NCBI RefSeq assembly: GCF_963082655.1
Contig: NC_081554.1
Coordinates: 95,920,245-95,984,244 of the forward strand
Direction of reading: 5' to 3'
DNA length: 64,000 bases
DNA from: Stomoxys calcitrans
Lineage: Eukaryota > Arthropoda > Insecta > Diptera > Muscidae
Part shown: in pieces, positions 33,655-43,609 of the stretch
Position numbering within the stretch: the stretch's first letter is position 1
Layout of the letters: each line of letters begins with the position of its first letter
Notes under the pieces: model-generated
Told to the model about the DNA's origin: nothing
Database searches by the model: none
Seen by the model: only the letters and a program-made list of their open reading frames with translations
Made by a program: the position numbers and the translations under genes

Positions 33655-34015
33655 GTGGGTTGTTGTAGTCACATTTTCATGTGGAGGTGGCAATCCTCGT
33701 TAGGCTCCTGTAGGTGAGCAAGCTCGTTCCGATCCAAAGAACGGATCGCCGCGCAAACAGGTTGGCCATTGGTTATTTAAAGGCGTCAATAACCCGCCTA
33801 TTCGTATCGAGCATCATAGGCACTCAGTATTTGTGTAAGAGTCGGTGCCGCCCGGCCTCTCACTGAGACTCTCCGCTGGATACCGTTCATTTTCCACGAC
33901 TGCCGTTGCAGCTACTACGTATGGAGCATTCCACTATTCGAAACCTGTAGACGCCCCCGATAGCTCGCAGCAAAGCTTCTCGTGACAGTAATGAACACCA
34001 CACAGATCGGACCTC
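33655..34015 (-). repeat. SINE-like ~360-bp repeat
   Basis: On the minus strand it ends CATGAAAATGTGACTACAAC followed by AACCCACAA. Blocks GGCACTCAGTATT, CGGCCTCTCACTGAGACTCT and GGAGCATTCCACTATTC are shared with three other copies in the window. Confidence 0.7.
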
Positions 34016-34164
34016 AATGTTCCAGCCAGTTTTGTGGCTCTAGAGCTAATTGGTGGTTTGAACATTTTTAAATATGAGTTTTCTTGACACTCAAAAATCA
34101 ATCAACTTCTTTCTTCTTGCTCTGATTGGTCGAAACCAATTTGTCGAAAATTTTAAATGTCGGG

Positions 34165-34281
34165 GCGAATCGAGTTTTCTTCACCCTGTTTACAAATTTT
34201 GACATATCAAGTTCCCAAAAAAAGATGCTTTGTTGTAGCAATTCGCCGATGCGGCCACCTTATTAAATACGCCCTGCTATG
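34165..34281 (+). repeat. hAT-like right terminus fragment
   Basis: Carries the GTTTACAAATTTTGACATAT lead-in and GCGGCCACCTTATTAAATAC end. It is inverted relative to the left end of the complete element at 34804. Confidence 0.6.
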
Positions 34282-34429
34282 CTCATTTGCAAAATGAATC
34301 TGTCTATGGAAAAAAACTCATTTATATTCAGTTTCAACTTGTAGCCACTAAAACGTCATAATAACTAACTACAAATTAAATGCAAAATTTGATTATCTAA
34401 ACTCTTATGAGACTTTGAAGAGACTGGAA

Positions 34430-34790
34430 GAGGTCTATCGCTTTGATGTCACTGGCTAGAACAGACGTCTCAGTCATTGTGTCCGTAATGACAGGTCACT
34501 GTCTAATCGGAAAACATGCTGACAGACTGAAGGTTGCCAGCAACGACTTTTGCAGAAGCTGCGAGGACGTCGAAGAAGAAAAGTCTATAGAACACCTTCT
34601 GTGTGTGTGTCCCGAACTGGCAGTCAGAAGGAGTTCCACTTTAGCTTCTTATTTCTTTGAGAACCTGTCTGTTTTAGAGGATGTGAACGTTCGCAAGTTG
34701 TTTAGTTTTTTAAAGCAATCTGGATGGTTCAACGAGAGGAACTAGAAGGCATCTTCCTTCTTCTGTTACTGTGGTCACACACAATGGTCG
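34430..34790 (+). mobile_element. LINE D C-terminal fragment
   Basis: The 100-codon ORF from 34443 encodes MTGHCLIGKHADRLKVASND, then FCRSCEDVEEEKSIEHLLCV and CPELAVRR. This is the C-terminal zinc-knuckle block also found inverted at 28358-27900. Only the C-terminus remains. Confidence 0.75.
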
Positions 34791-34803
34791 AAAAAGTCTA
34801 AGT

Positions 34804-35656
34804 CAAGGCGTATTTATAAGGTGGCCGCATTGGCGAATTCCTACAACAAACTCGATATGTCAAAATTTGTATACAGGGCGAAAATTCGATTCGCCGTGCC
34901 ATTTAAAAGTGGACATGAGGATTCCTTCTGAATTGAGTTCATACTATTTTGATGGGCAGGATGATTAGCGTACCACTACCAAAGGGCTCAAATAGGAATA
35001 TGGTGATTAGGGCTCAATCATCACAAGGACGGTTTTTGTACCCCTTTTTGAGGCTCTTGCAATGTCAGGACTTTGACGTCGCGCTGGACACATGATGGAC
35101 TTATGCATGACTTGTGGGGATGAGGTGGAGTTATAGACAGTTGATCACCTATTGTGGCACTGCCCTGAAATTGCAGGGCTAGACGCAGGACTATGGCAAA
35201 ATTAACCCATTTTTCCTGTTTTAGTAATTTCTAGGCACATAGTTCTCTCGCCATTTTTGACCGCAATAGGGCTTGAAATAGCAGCTAGGTGTGAACTTCT
35301 CCAGCCCGTCTGGATTTGATAATTTGTCATGCATGTTGGCTCCTTACTTTCTTCATTCTAATGTCTGGCATTGTACTGCCGTAAATTTTGTCTGGGTTCT
35401 TCGGCGCTTTTGGAATCTTTTTCGGGGGCGGCACAATGAAGCTAGAACCTAGAGTGAAACTGATAGCAATTAAGGTTGTTAGACGCGTACAATTATATAA
35501 TCTTATTTTAGGAACCATAACAGCAGCAAACACAAAAATCAATTTAGAGAATGCTTATTTTGAAGTCTACATTTTTATAGGGCGAATTCAAAAATGAGTT
35601 GACATATCGAGTTCCATCAGCTGTGCTGATGCGGCTACCTTATTAAATACGCCTTG
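34804..35656. mobile_element. Non-autonomous hAT-like element carrying a LINE-B fragment
   Basis: Ends CAAGGCGTATTTA (left) and TAAATACGCCTTG (right), inverted repeats that continue for about 80 bp with gaps (GGTGGCCGCA, GAATTC, CGATATGTCAA). An 8-bp duplication GTCTAAGT lies at 34796-34803 and 35657-35664. Both features suit hAT elements. The interior (35040-35440) is LINE-B sequence: a cysteine-motif relic and 3' noncoding end. No transposase. Confidence 0.8.
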
Positions 35657-35774
35657 GTCTAAGTAAGTCTTATGGCAGACTGACAGTTGATCCTAACGTA
35701 ACCAACTCTTTTGATGCATTCTATGGTGAGAATGCCAATAAGCACTTAATTCGGGTACTGAAAATTAATTTTAC

Positions 35775-35962
35775 CTGAAATCCAGCGAACTTTTGTCATC
35801 TCGGAATGGCACTTGGGCACTACGTGACTCGTTTTCCTTTATTAAATTGCTTATATGATTCCTATTGGAAACTATTAAACCGAAATTTGAGGGCAGCAGC
35901 CCGTTGGCGGATTCGTAGGTATTTCTTCCATAGGATGAAGGAGTGGATCTATTCAGAGACAT
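35775..35962 (-). CDS. BTB-BACK domain protein, exon 1
   Basis: ATG at 35962 on the minus strand; 62 codons plus two bases, ending GATTTCAG before a GTAAAA donor. The two leftover bases (AG) join the A that opens exon 2 to give Arg, so the frame runs on into the BTB domain. The peptide (MSLNRSTPSSYGRNTYE...) is Ser/Asn-rich and probably disordered, as N-termini of BTBD-type proteins often are. The 14.5-kb intron after it is filled with LINE, hAT and Helitron sequence. A possible 5' untranslated exon with a GTGAGT donor lies at 41011. The gene is divergent from SCAPER. Confidence 0.75.
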
Positions 35963-36226
35963 ACTTCAGGTTCCAACAAAGTTAATTCTTAAAGTGAACA
36001 ACAAGACAATTTGTTTCGACTACTTTTGAAAATCTCTTAAAAACTCGTTCATTCAGGGTTGTTGGTATGCTTTAACTAAAAAGCGTGAGGTGTTCCCTTC
36101 TACACATTTTAGGAAACTGCATTTTAGCTAATATCGTCAGGTAACCAGTTTGAAAAAAGGTTAAAATGTCTTCGCTACCTGTTTATTATGAACCAAATGC
36201 GATATACGGCACTAGATAGAACAAGT

Positions 36227-37133
36227 AAAAGCGTGATAAAGTTCGGCCGTGCCGAACCTTGGGAACCCACCACCATGGATACTGCTAAAAATTTATTCAA
36301 AATAAATTTAGTTGAAGGTCATAATTTTATTCTACATACCAAAACTCTGCCAAACCAGCAAAACTTACAGCTTCTAGGAACCGAACAAGGATAATCGAAG
36401 GACCGGTTTATATTGGAGCTAAATCAGCGATCTCCAGTTATTGGAAGTCGTAACAGAACACCGCATGCAAAATTTCAACTAAATCAGACGAAAATTGCGG
36501 CTTGTAAGGACTCAAGAGGTCAAATCGGGTGATCGGTTTATATGGGAGCTGTATCAGATTATATACCGATACGAACCGTACTTGTTGGAAGTCGTAACAG
36601 GACATCGCATGCAAATCGATTCAATTGGGGGATCGGTTTATATGGGAGCTGCATCAGGTTATATACCGATTCGGACCGTACTTGGCACTGTTGTTGGGAT
36701 TCATAACCGAACACCATATGCACAAATTCAGCTAAATCGGACAAAAAATTCGGCTTATAATGGCTCAAAAAGTCAAATCGGCTCGGGGATAGACCGGACA
36801 AAAATTGCGGTTTTCAGGAGCTCAAGAGGTCGAATCGGGACATCGGTTTATATGGGAGCTATATCTAAATCTGAACCGATATGGCCCATTTGCAATCCCC
36901 AACGAACTACATCAATATTAAATACCTGAGCAAGATTTCAAGCGACTAGCTTTCTGCGTTCGAACGCTACGGTGATTTCGGCAGACGGACGGACGGACAT
37001 GGCTAGATCGACTCAGAACGTCGAGAGGATCAAGAATATATATACTATACGGGGTCTTAGACGAATATTTCGATGTGTTACAAATGGAATGACTAGATTA
37101 GTGTACCCCATCCTATGATGGTGGGTATAAAAA
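36227..37133 (+). repeat. Tandem-core repeat element, complete copy
   Basis: Opens with GTTCGGCCGTGCCGAAC, a perfect 7-bp hairpin, followed by ACCCACCACCATGGATAC. The core repeats GATCGGTTTATATGGGAGCT units. It closes with GACGGACGGACGGACATGGC, TTTCGATGTGTTACAAATGG and CCATCCTATGATGGTGGGTA. The hairpin end hints at Helentron/HINE affinity. Confidence 0.7.
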
Positions 37134-37165
37134 TAGAGCTATACAAATAATTATTATGTATAACA

Positions 37166-37935
37166 AGTAAAAGCGTGCTAAGTTAGGCCGGGCCGAATCT
37201 TATATACCGTCCACCATTGATCGCATTTGTCAAGTTGTTTGGCCGATATCTCTTTATGGGCAAACAAAGGAAAATGGAAAAAATTGCTATGCTCTTTGAG
37301 CTATACGAAGTTATGAACGGATTGGGGCCATACTTGATTTGGCTGTTGGAGACCAAAGTGGAATTCAGCCAAATCGCATAAGAAATGCGCCCTATAGTGG
37401 GCCAAGAAATAAAATCAGATCTGTTTATATGGGAGTTATATCAGGTTATGGATCGATTTAGACCATAATTAACAAGTTATACACGAAGTCGTTGGGCAAA
37501 ATTTCAGCGAAATCGGATTAGAATTGCTCCTTTTAGAGGCTCAAGAAGTATACTTGGGAGATCGGTCTATATGGGAGCTCCATCAGGTTGCGAACCGATT
37601 TATACCATACTTGATGCAGTTGTTGGAAGTCAACCAAATTCCAAACAAATCGGTTAATAAATGCGCCCTCTAGCGGCTCCAGAAGTGAAGATCCGAGATC
37701 GGTTTATATGGAAACTATATCAGGTAATGAACATATTTGGGGCATAATTGGCAAAGTCTTTGATATTCAAACCAAAACACTTTATGCAAAATTTCAGCCA
37801 AATCTGATAACAATTTCGCCCTCATGAAATCAAGATCAGAGTTCAGTTTATATGGGAGCTATAACAAGTTATGAACCGATTTGGAAAATACTTGACAAAG
37901 ATTTTGAAACACTACGAAAATTTCAATAACATAAT
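37166..37935 (+). repeat. Tandem-core repeat element, right-truncated copy
   Basis: Starts AAGTTAGGCCGGGCCGAATC and repeats ATATGGGAGCTATA and AAATTTCAGC units. It stops before the usual GACGGACGGAC end. Confidence 0.65.
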
Positions 37936-38029
37936 ATTTATATATATTTTTTTTTTCTCTCGTATATGATGAGGGAATGTCCAGCTGAATGCAATCACCA
38001 AGTTTTTTTAAACACAATCGGGACGTATA

Positions 38030-38665
38030 AGCTACACGTCGGCATCAATCCTTACTCCGTAGGTATTGAGGTGGCTGCATCTGCCGGAATGTAATTGAGC
38101 CAGAACTACTCTGGTTTACCGGGGGAGGTAAGTTTTTTCGGGTGCAATGGGAGGCGGTTGTTCTGACAGATCTGAATATTATTTAAATGTGTGTTCTAGA
38201 GCTGACGAGACCACACTGGCGCTGAATAACTTACCACAGACCGGCCAATATCTTTGTACGTGGTCAAGGTTTCTTTGTCAGCACCCCAAGTGTTGCCGGC
38301 AAGTGACTTGAGGACCTTGTTTCTACTTTTGACCCTATCGCAAATTGACGTGGCATGTGGGGAGAATGTGTAACAGCTTTCAAATGTGACGCCAAGTATT
38401 TTGGGGCACTTGATGGTCGAAATCATTTCTCCAACAACCATCACTTTCAGCTCCGTATTCACCTCAAGCGTATTTGTAGTGAACAATGTTGGTGATTTGG
38501 TGGCAGATATCTTCAGATCTCTATGTTTAACTGCCCAGCCAGACCCACTCGACTCAGACCCAGTTCCCTCTGCACGCACCCTTCTTAGTCGCGGAGTTCC
38601 TGGATCTTGATACTCAACAGAATCAAGCAGACGAAAGATGGACCACAAAAAACTGATACAAGAAC
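38030..38665. mobile_element. Family A LINE copy with twin-priming inversion
   Basis: Bases 38030-38520 are inverted family A (the LKISATKS to PVWSRQL region and the later PPI/EEIDLP region). Bases 38521-38665 are the plus-strand 3' end (FNCPARPTRL to stop and tail). The two pieces are adjacent in the complete LINE, with about 45 bp lost between 25726 and 25771. Confidence 0.8.
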
Positions 38666-38694
38666 CAAGCGTTTTCTGTTTAAAAATCGATTAT

Positions 38695-39095
38695 CTAAAA
38701 AAGTTATCGTTGCTGTTGTAGCCACATCTATATGTTTAGGTAGCGATCCTCGTCAGGTTCCTATAGGTAAGCAAGCTTGATCCGGTCCAAAGGACCGATA
38801 GCCGCGGGAATATGATATCCATTAGTGGCCAATAATTTGCCTAGTCAAATCAAGCATCACAGCCACTTAGTATTTAAGCAAGAGCCGATGCCGATGCCCA
38901 GCTTTTCAAGAGTCTTTCCGAAACCGCTGAATGTCCGCGACTGAAGTTGCAGCTATTCCGTTTGGAGCATTCCACTATCCATAGCTTGTGGACGCACCCG
39001 GTAACTTTCAACCAAGGTTCTCGCGACAACGATAAACACAACACAGATCGAAGCTTCAAGTTTCAGCCTGTGTGGTGCTCATAGCTATCCCGTGC
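38695..39095 (-). repeat. SINE-like ~360-bp repeat
   Basis: Same order of blocks as 33655-34015 (GTTGTAGCCACAT, GGTCCAAAGGACCGATAGCC, GGAGCATTCCACTATCC, AACACAACACAGATCGAAG), more diverged. Confidence 0.7.
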
Positions 39096-39259
39096 CGGGA
39101 AGTTATCGTGAAAAAATAGGGAAAAGCGAACGCTGGTAATATTTAACTATGGGAGTTTTATTAATTACAAATAAATAAATAATGGCAATGGTAATAGTTT
39201 TGGTTGGGTTAATAGGCAGTTACGGATAATTATCCGCCCCATGCCACTATGGACATACA

Positions 39260-39352
39260 CAAATCCCATGACAGCCGGTTTTATGTACTGGATTGACCCT
39301 TCACTAGCAAGGACTGATGGCTCAGTGTACAACACACTGCTACAACAACAAC
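39260..39352 (+). mobile_element. Short family A derivative, copy S2
   Basis: Begins CAAATCCCATGACAGCCGG, matching the LINE 5' end, and ends CAGTGTACAACACACTGC then TACAACAACAAC, matching its 3' end. A 9-bp duplication ATGGACATA lies at 39249-39257 and 39353-39361, and the LOA sequence is continuous once it is removed. The joined region forms a CAGTGT/ACACTG hairpin just before the tail. Confidence 0.85.
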
Positions 39353-39466
39353 ATGGACATAACCTAAGCCAGTAATCGACTTTTTGTGTGCTTTAAAAAG
39401 TAACGTCGAAAAATAAATCTACGTGCAGAATTCTATGCCCCTAAGTTTTCTGTCCCCACCTGAGTG

Positions 39467-39569
39467 TTGTTGTTGTTGCAGCAGTGTGTCGTACACTGAG
39501 GCGGCAGACCTTGCCGATGAAATACTCCATTGGAGCAATCCAGTAGCTACAACCATCTGCTGGGTTTAA
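39467..39569 (-). mobile_element. Short family A derivative, copy S3
   Basis: On the minus strand: GCAGATGGTTGTAGCTACTG, GGATTG, ATTTCATCGGCAAGGTCTGC, CAGTGTACGACACACTGCTG, then a CAA tail. Flanked by CTGAGTG (39460-39466) and CTAAGTG (39570-39576), a target duplication with one change. Confidence 0.82.
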
Positions 39570-39825
39570 CTAAGTGTTGGTGTCTATTAGCCCCGAAGGA
39601 CGGGCAATAACATAGGAAATGCTTCAACGTCTCATCATATTCCTCACATGCCCTACACATCACTAACCGCACGTATTTGGCATAAGTGGTGTGCTCGTAA
39701 TCCTATGCGCATGTTAACATACCGAAAGCTCTCTCCTAATGTCCTTTTTACTTCCGTTCAGAAACTGCCCGATCCGGATCTCCCCGATAGGATTTTCGTC
39801 GCTGTTCCACAGTGTTACATGTACG

Positions 39826-39931
39826 CCCCATGGCAGCCGGTTGCACGTACCGGATTGACTCGATGATGTCCTTCATCGGCAAGGTCTCTGCCTCAGTGTA
39901 CAACACACTTCTAGAAAAGGGCAACAACAAT
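39826..39931 (+). mobile_element. Short family A derivative, copy S4
   Basis: CCCCATGGCAGCCGGTTGCA, GGATTGACTCGATGATG...TTCATCGGCAAGG, CAGTGTACAACACACTTC, then a GCAACAACAA tail. Flanked by ATGTACGCC and ATGCGCC, with LOA sequence continuing on both sides. Confidence 0.78.
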
Positions 39932-40214
39932 ATGCGCCTTCGTTGCCTCACATTTAACTCGGTATGTGTCGCCCCGACAGGCTTCGGATTAGAAGTTTTT
40001 TGTAGGCAGTCCCCTGGGCTTCACTGCTAAATGGTACGGCACCCAAATATTGCGGATCGTGCCATTCTCAGAGAAGATGTTTATCTCCTTCTTACACTCC
40101 AAGACTGTTTATGACCTTACTGCCTTGGTTGTTATTGTTCTGAAGGCCAGTTTGCTGTCCTCAAAGATAGTCACACTCGACGTTCTCGCGATTACACTAC
40201 TGAAACGACGGATG

Positions 40215-40801
40215 GTCATCTTTCCAGCCTTGTCACTCTCGGGCTATTCAATAATTAACAACCTGGAGCTTCTTTACGGGTCAGTCACAGTTACGTCGTG
40301 AGTTTTTTCATCCTTTCTTCCGAGATTGGAAAGTGACTTAACAGTATACCACAGCTTGGCTATACCGTTACTTAAGTTATTTGATTCACGTGTTCTATCG
40401 ACATATTCCGCTTATGTTCGTTGACCACTCTGTTTATTTCTAGATTCAGCTCGCTAATTCTGGGGTTAGTGGGATCAGATAAACAAATCCCATCGTACTC
40501 GTCTGAGAGTACTACAGCCTGCAATTTGGCCGCATTTGGGGTATTCGATCGTCTGCTATAAAGCAAATGGCTGCTGTCTCGAATTTCCTCTTAGCAACAT
40601 CTGATTGGTGTGGCAGCTCACTGAAGCGGCGATTGGTGTATTCTCTCAAGCTGAACCAATCGGCCCTCTTCTGGTTGATATATGTACGTTAGGCACTCAG
40701 AGATTATAAAATCGGATGGTTGGTCAATGGTGAGTACGAGTAGGTGGTCTGATCCTAAAAAGTGCCAGACGGAACACAAAACACTGCTACAACAAAAACA
40801 T
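40215..40801. mobile_element. Family A LINE fragment, inverted body plus forward tail
   Basis: Bases 40215-40770 are inverted family A from the end of the endonuclease to the linker (LNLEINRVVNEHKRN on the minus strand). Bases 40771-40801 are a forward 3' tail (CACAAAACACTGCTACAAC). This is the twin-priming layout with a larger loss at the junction. Confidence 0.65.
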
Positions 40802-41124
40802 TAAATCGTGTAGAAGTAAAAGTAGATATTCCATTGGAAACAACGTAAATAAAATGAAAAAAATGTAATGCCACAAGATTAAGATTAGATGATAGAATTG
40901 TCCAGAGAATGGCATAATCCAAACCAAAGTTAGATCTCACTTACTTTAAGCCGTCGAAATGTTGCATTTCGCGAATGTTACATTGTTTGTATACAAAAAA
41001 AAAAACTCACCTGAAGTTTTTCATTGCTAGATTTGGTGGTGTATGGTATGTATGATAAGGGGCCGATATCGCACTAAAGCAAAATTAAGTAGGTAAATTC
41101 CCAAAAGTAGACTCAAAGGAGCGC
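40802..41124. other. Unassigned; candidate splice donor on the minus strand
   Basis: The only item noticed is a minus-strand CTTCAG|GTGAGT at 41011/41010. It could end a 5' untranslated exon of the BTB-BACK gene. No coding evidence. Confidence 0.25.
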
Positions 41125-41440
41125 CAATTGATAGCAAAGTTTAGGGCCTTGGTTGTTGGGTTTGTAAAAACATGATGTTGATGTGGTTAATAATGTTTGA
41201 GTAGCTCAGGGGCTAGTAAGATGTTTGAGGGTCTAAACACAAGCAAAGAGTCAAGATTCAGCGTCAAATTGTTTTATAATCACTTGGGTTGGTTTTACGT
41301 TGGCAGCACAGACACACATCCGAAAAAATCAAATATTAACAACACAAATAAAAGTCATTTTAATTTTAAATAAATATTTTTCGGAGTTCATTAAGGTGAT
41401 CTCATTAAAATCCTAAGCAATTTTGCTATTCCAGAACCTT
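41125..41440 (+). repeat. ~300-bp dispersed repeat, unit B (copy 1)
   Basis: Near-identical to 44849-45144. Shared blocks include AATAATGTTTGAG, AGATTCAGCGTCAAATTGTT and TTCGGAGTTCATTAAGGTGA. No coding capacity; probably a non-autonomous element. Confidence 0.8.
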
Positions 41441-41489
41441 AAATCATTGAATAAATATGTTGCGATTCAAATTGAATGATGACACCATA

Positions 41490-43069
41490 CAGCGGTCAAA
41501 AAAAGTATTCATCATTAGCAAAATTGATAATAAATTCACTTATTTTGGGTAATTGAAGAAAATTTAAAGTAAACAAATAATGCAGTTTTATGCAATAGTT
41601 TATTTTTCGTAATATGTTTTAAAATAAATTCAAAAAATAAATTTAATTAGCGCAAAAAATGCAATTTTATATAATAACACCAAAAACAAAACAAAAAAAG
41701 TATTCATCATTGATGTGCTATCAACAAAGTCAAATTTAAATATTATTTGGGAATCCCCCTTTTCTGTTTTATTTAGTAAAGGAGGCTTTGCCCTTGACAG
41801 CAAATATTTAATTTCATTGAAAATATAGTTTTTGTCAAAATGGGTCGTAAGCAAAACGAGGTTTCTGATGAGGTAAAAGTTTTGATAATAAAACACCACA
41901 GGAATGGTTTAACTCAAAAAACTATCAGTGAAATATTAAATAGACCACGATCTACTATACAATCCATCATCAGAAAGTGGACAGAAACGAAAACTGTTGA
42001 CAATAAAACAAGATCTGGTCGACCAAAAGCACTTTCAGTTGGAGATGTGCGTTGGCTAGTGCGGCAAGTTCAGAAAACTCCGAAGACAAATGCGACCATT
42101 CTTCGTAAAAACACTATGGAATATTTAGGGAAGGAAGTTACTACACAAACAATTCGAAATACACTCAAAAGGCATAGTTACAGAGGAAGAACTGCACGTA
42201 AGAAGCCCTTTATAAATAAAATAAACCGAGTGAAAAGGCTAAACTTCGCAAAAATGTATGTAAAACAGCACGAATCATTTTGGAAAACAGTCATTTTTGC
42301 AGACGAGAGCAAGTTTAATCTTTTTGGGTGCGATGGAAAGGTCATAGTGTACAGAAAACCAAATACAGAGCTTGAAGAACGAAACACAGTTGCTACTGTA
42401 AAACATGGTGGAGGTGGTTTAATGGTTTGGGGGTGTATGGCGGCTTCAGGAGCGGGAAATCTTGAAATTATTAATGGAGTAATGGATCATAAGTATTACA
42501 TTGACATTTTAAAGAGGAATTTAAAAGATAGTGCTGTAAAACTTGGGCTTGGTAATAACTTTCAATATCATCAAGATAATGACCCCAACTCCTCCTCAAA
42601 GTCCCGACTTGAACCCAATTGAACATCTTTGGGAACATCTCGAACGCAAATTGAGAACGCGCAATTTTTCGAGCAAGAGTCAAATGCAACAGGTGATAAT
42701 GGAGGAATGGACTAATATAGACCAAAATATAACCGCTAAATTAGTCCAATCGATGTCAAACCGTTTAAAAGAAGTTATAAGACGCGGTGGTCGAATAACA
42801 AAGTATTAATTTTTTTAAATTATGTTATTTATTTTTTTGTTTTTTTGCAATGATGAATACTTTTTTTGTTTAATTTTTTGTGTTCAGCTGTAAAATGGCC
42901 CTTTTTGTTCCAATAAATACTATTTTTTTCTTTAAAAACAATGAAATTGTGTACATATATATCACACAAGCACTACTGCATCATTAGTTTAATATGTTTT
43001 TATTCCAATTGTCTTTTGTAGACTTATTAAAAAAAAACATTGAATGATGAATCCTTTTTTTGACCGCTG
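41490..43069 (+). mobile_element. Tc1-like DD34E transposon, copy 2
   Basis: Same termini and TA duplications (41488-41489, 43070-43071) as copy 1 at 7633-9272, in the opposite orientation and 60 bp shorter. The inner direct repeats are also present (41693-41714 and 42848-42870). Confidence 0.92.
41840..42809 (+). pseudogene. Tc1-like transposase with internal deletion
   Basis: The ORF starts MGRKQNEVSDEVKV and is open through the first catalytic Asp (IFADESK) and the second Asp (HQDNDP). A ~60-bp deletion near 42586, bounded by CCCCAA repeats, removes the segment between the second Asp and SPDLNPIE and shifts the frame. The C-terminus reads on in another frame to 42809. It lacks the frameshift that breaks copy 1. 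Confidence 0.9.
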
Positions 43070-43071
43070 TA

Positions 43072-43609
43072 TGTTTTAATAAACGACGATGGTAAGCAGT
43101 GATTAGATTAGCCGCTTAGCTAAATCAGGGATAGCACTTTTCTCCATACAAACTAAAGCCTTGTACCTATTAAATTATTGCGAAATCCGACTGACTCTTT
43201 TCTTTGTCAGAACACAAACAACAGCACACAACAAAGGCAACAAATAGGAAGCAGAGTTGATTCGGCCCATTTCGTTAGCATTTAATTACATTTGCAATTA
43301 AAATAATTCGAAATTTATCCTGATGCAGCGGCATGTCGCAACTATTTTGCTCATAGAACTAAGTACCACTTGCAAGGAATGTGCTCGTATTATCTTCGTC
43401 ACCATTTTTTTTATAGTGCGTTTTGGCAGTTATTCCATATGAAATGAATGTAAACAATTTGACGTTGACTCTTTGATTGTGTTAAGACTCTGACAGCAAC
43501 AATGCAAATTTTGACGTTTACCACAAGGCATATTAACACACGTAGTGTACAGCAAACAGCTGGGTACGATTATTTCGCGCGAAGGGCAAAATCTGTCAAC
43601 GGGTTTTGT
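43072..43609. other. Unassigned intergenic sequence
   Basis: Lies between the two divergent host genes. No motif or repeat match noticed. Confidence 0.4.

Larger units (their letters stand above)
39190..40195 (-). mobile_element. LOA-like LINE 3' part, split by three short elements
   Basis: The minus strand reads from an RNase H remnant (GTGTGACTATC...) near 40195 to the 3' end GGGGCGGATAATTATCCGTA near 39230. It matches 18780-19587. Three family A short derivatives (S2, S3, S4) interrupt it. Confidence 0.75.

Noticed and set aside
36559..36929. ORFs of 80 and 144 codons in the 36-kb repeat
   Set aside because: They follow the tandem-core units and recur in other copies in shifted frames.
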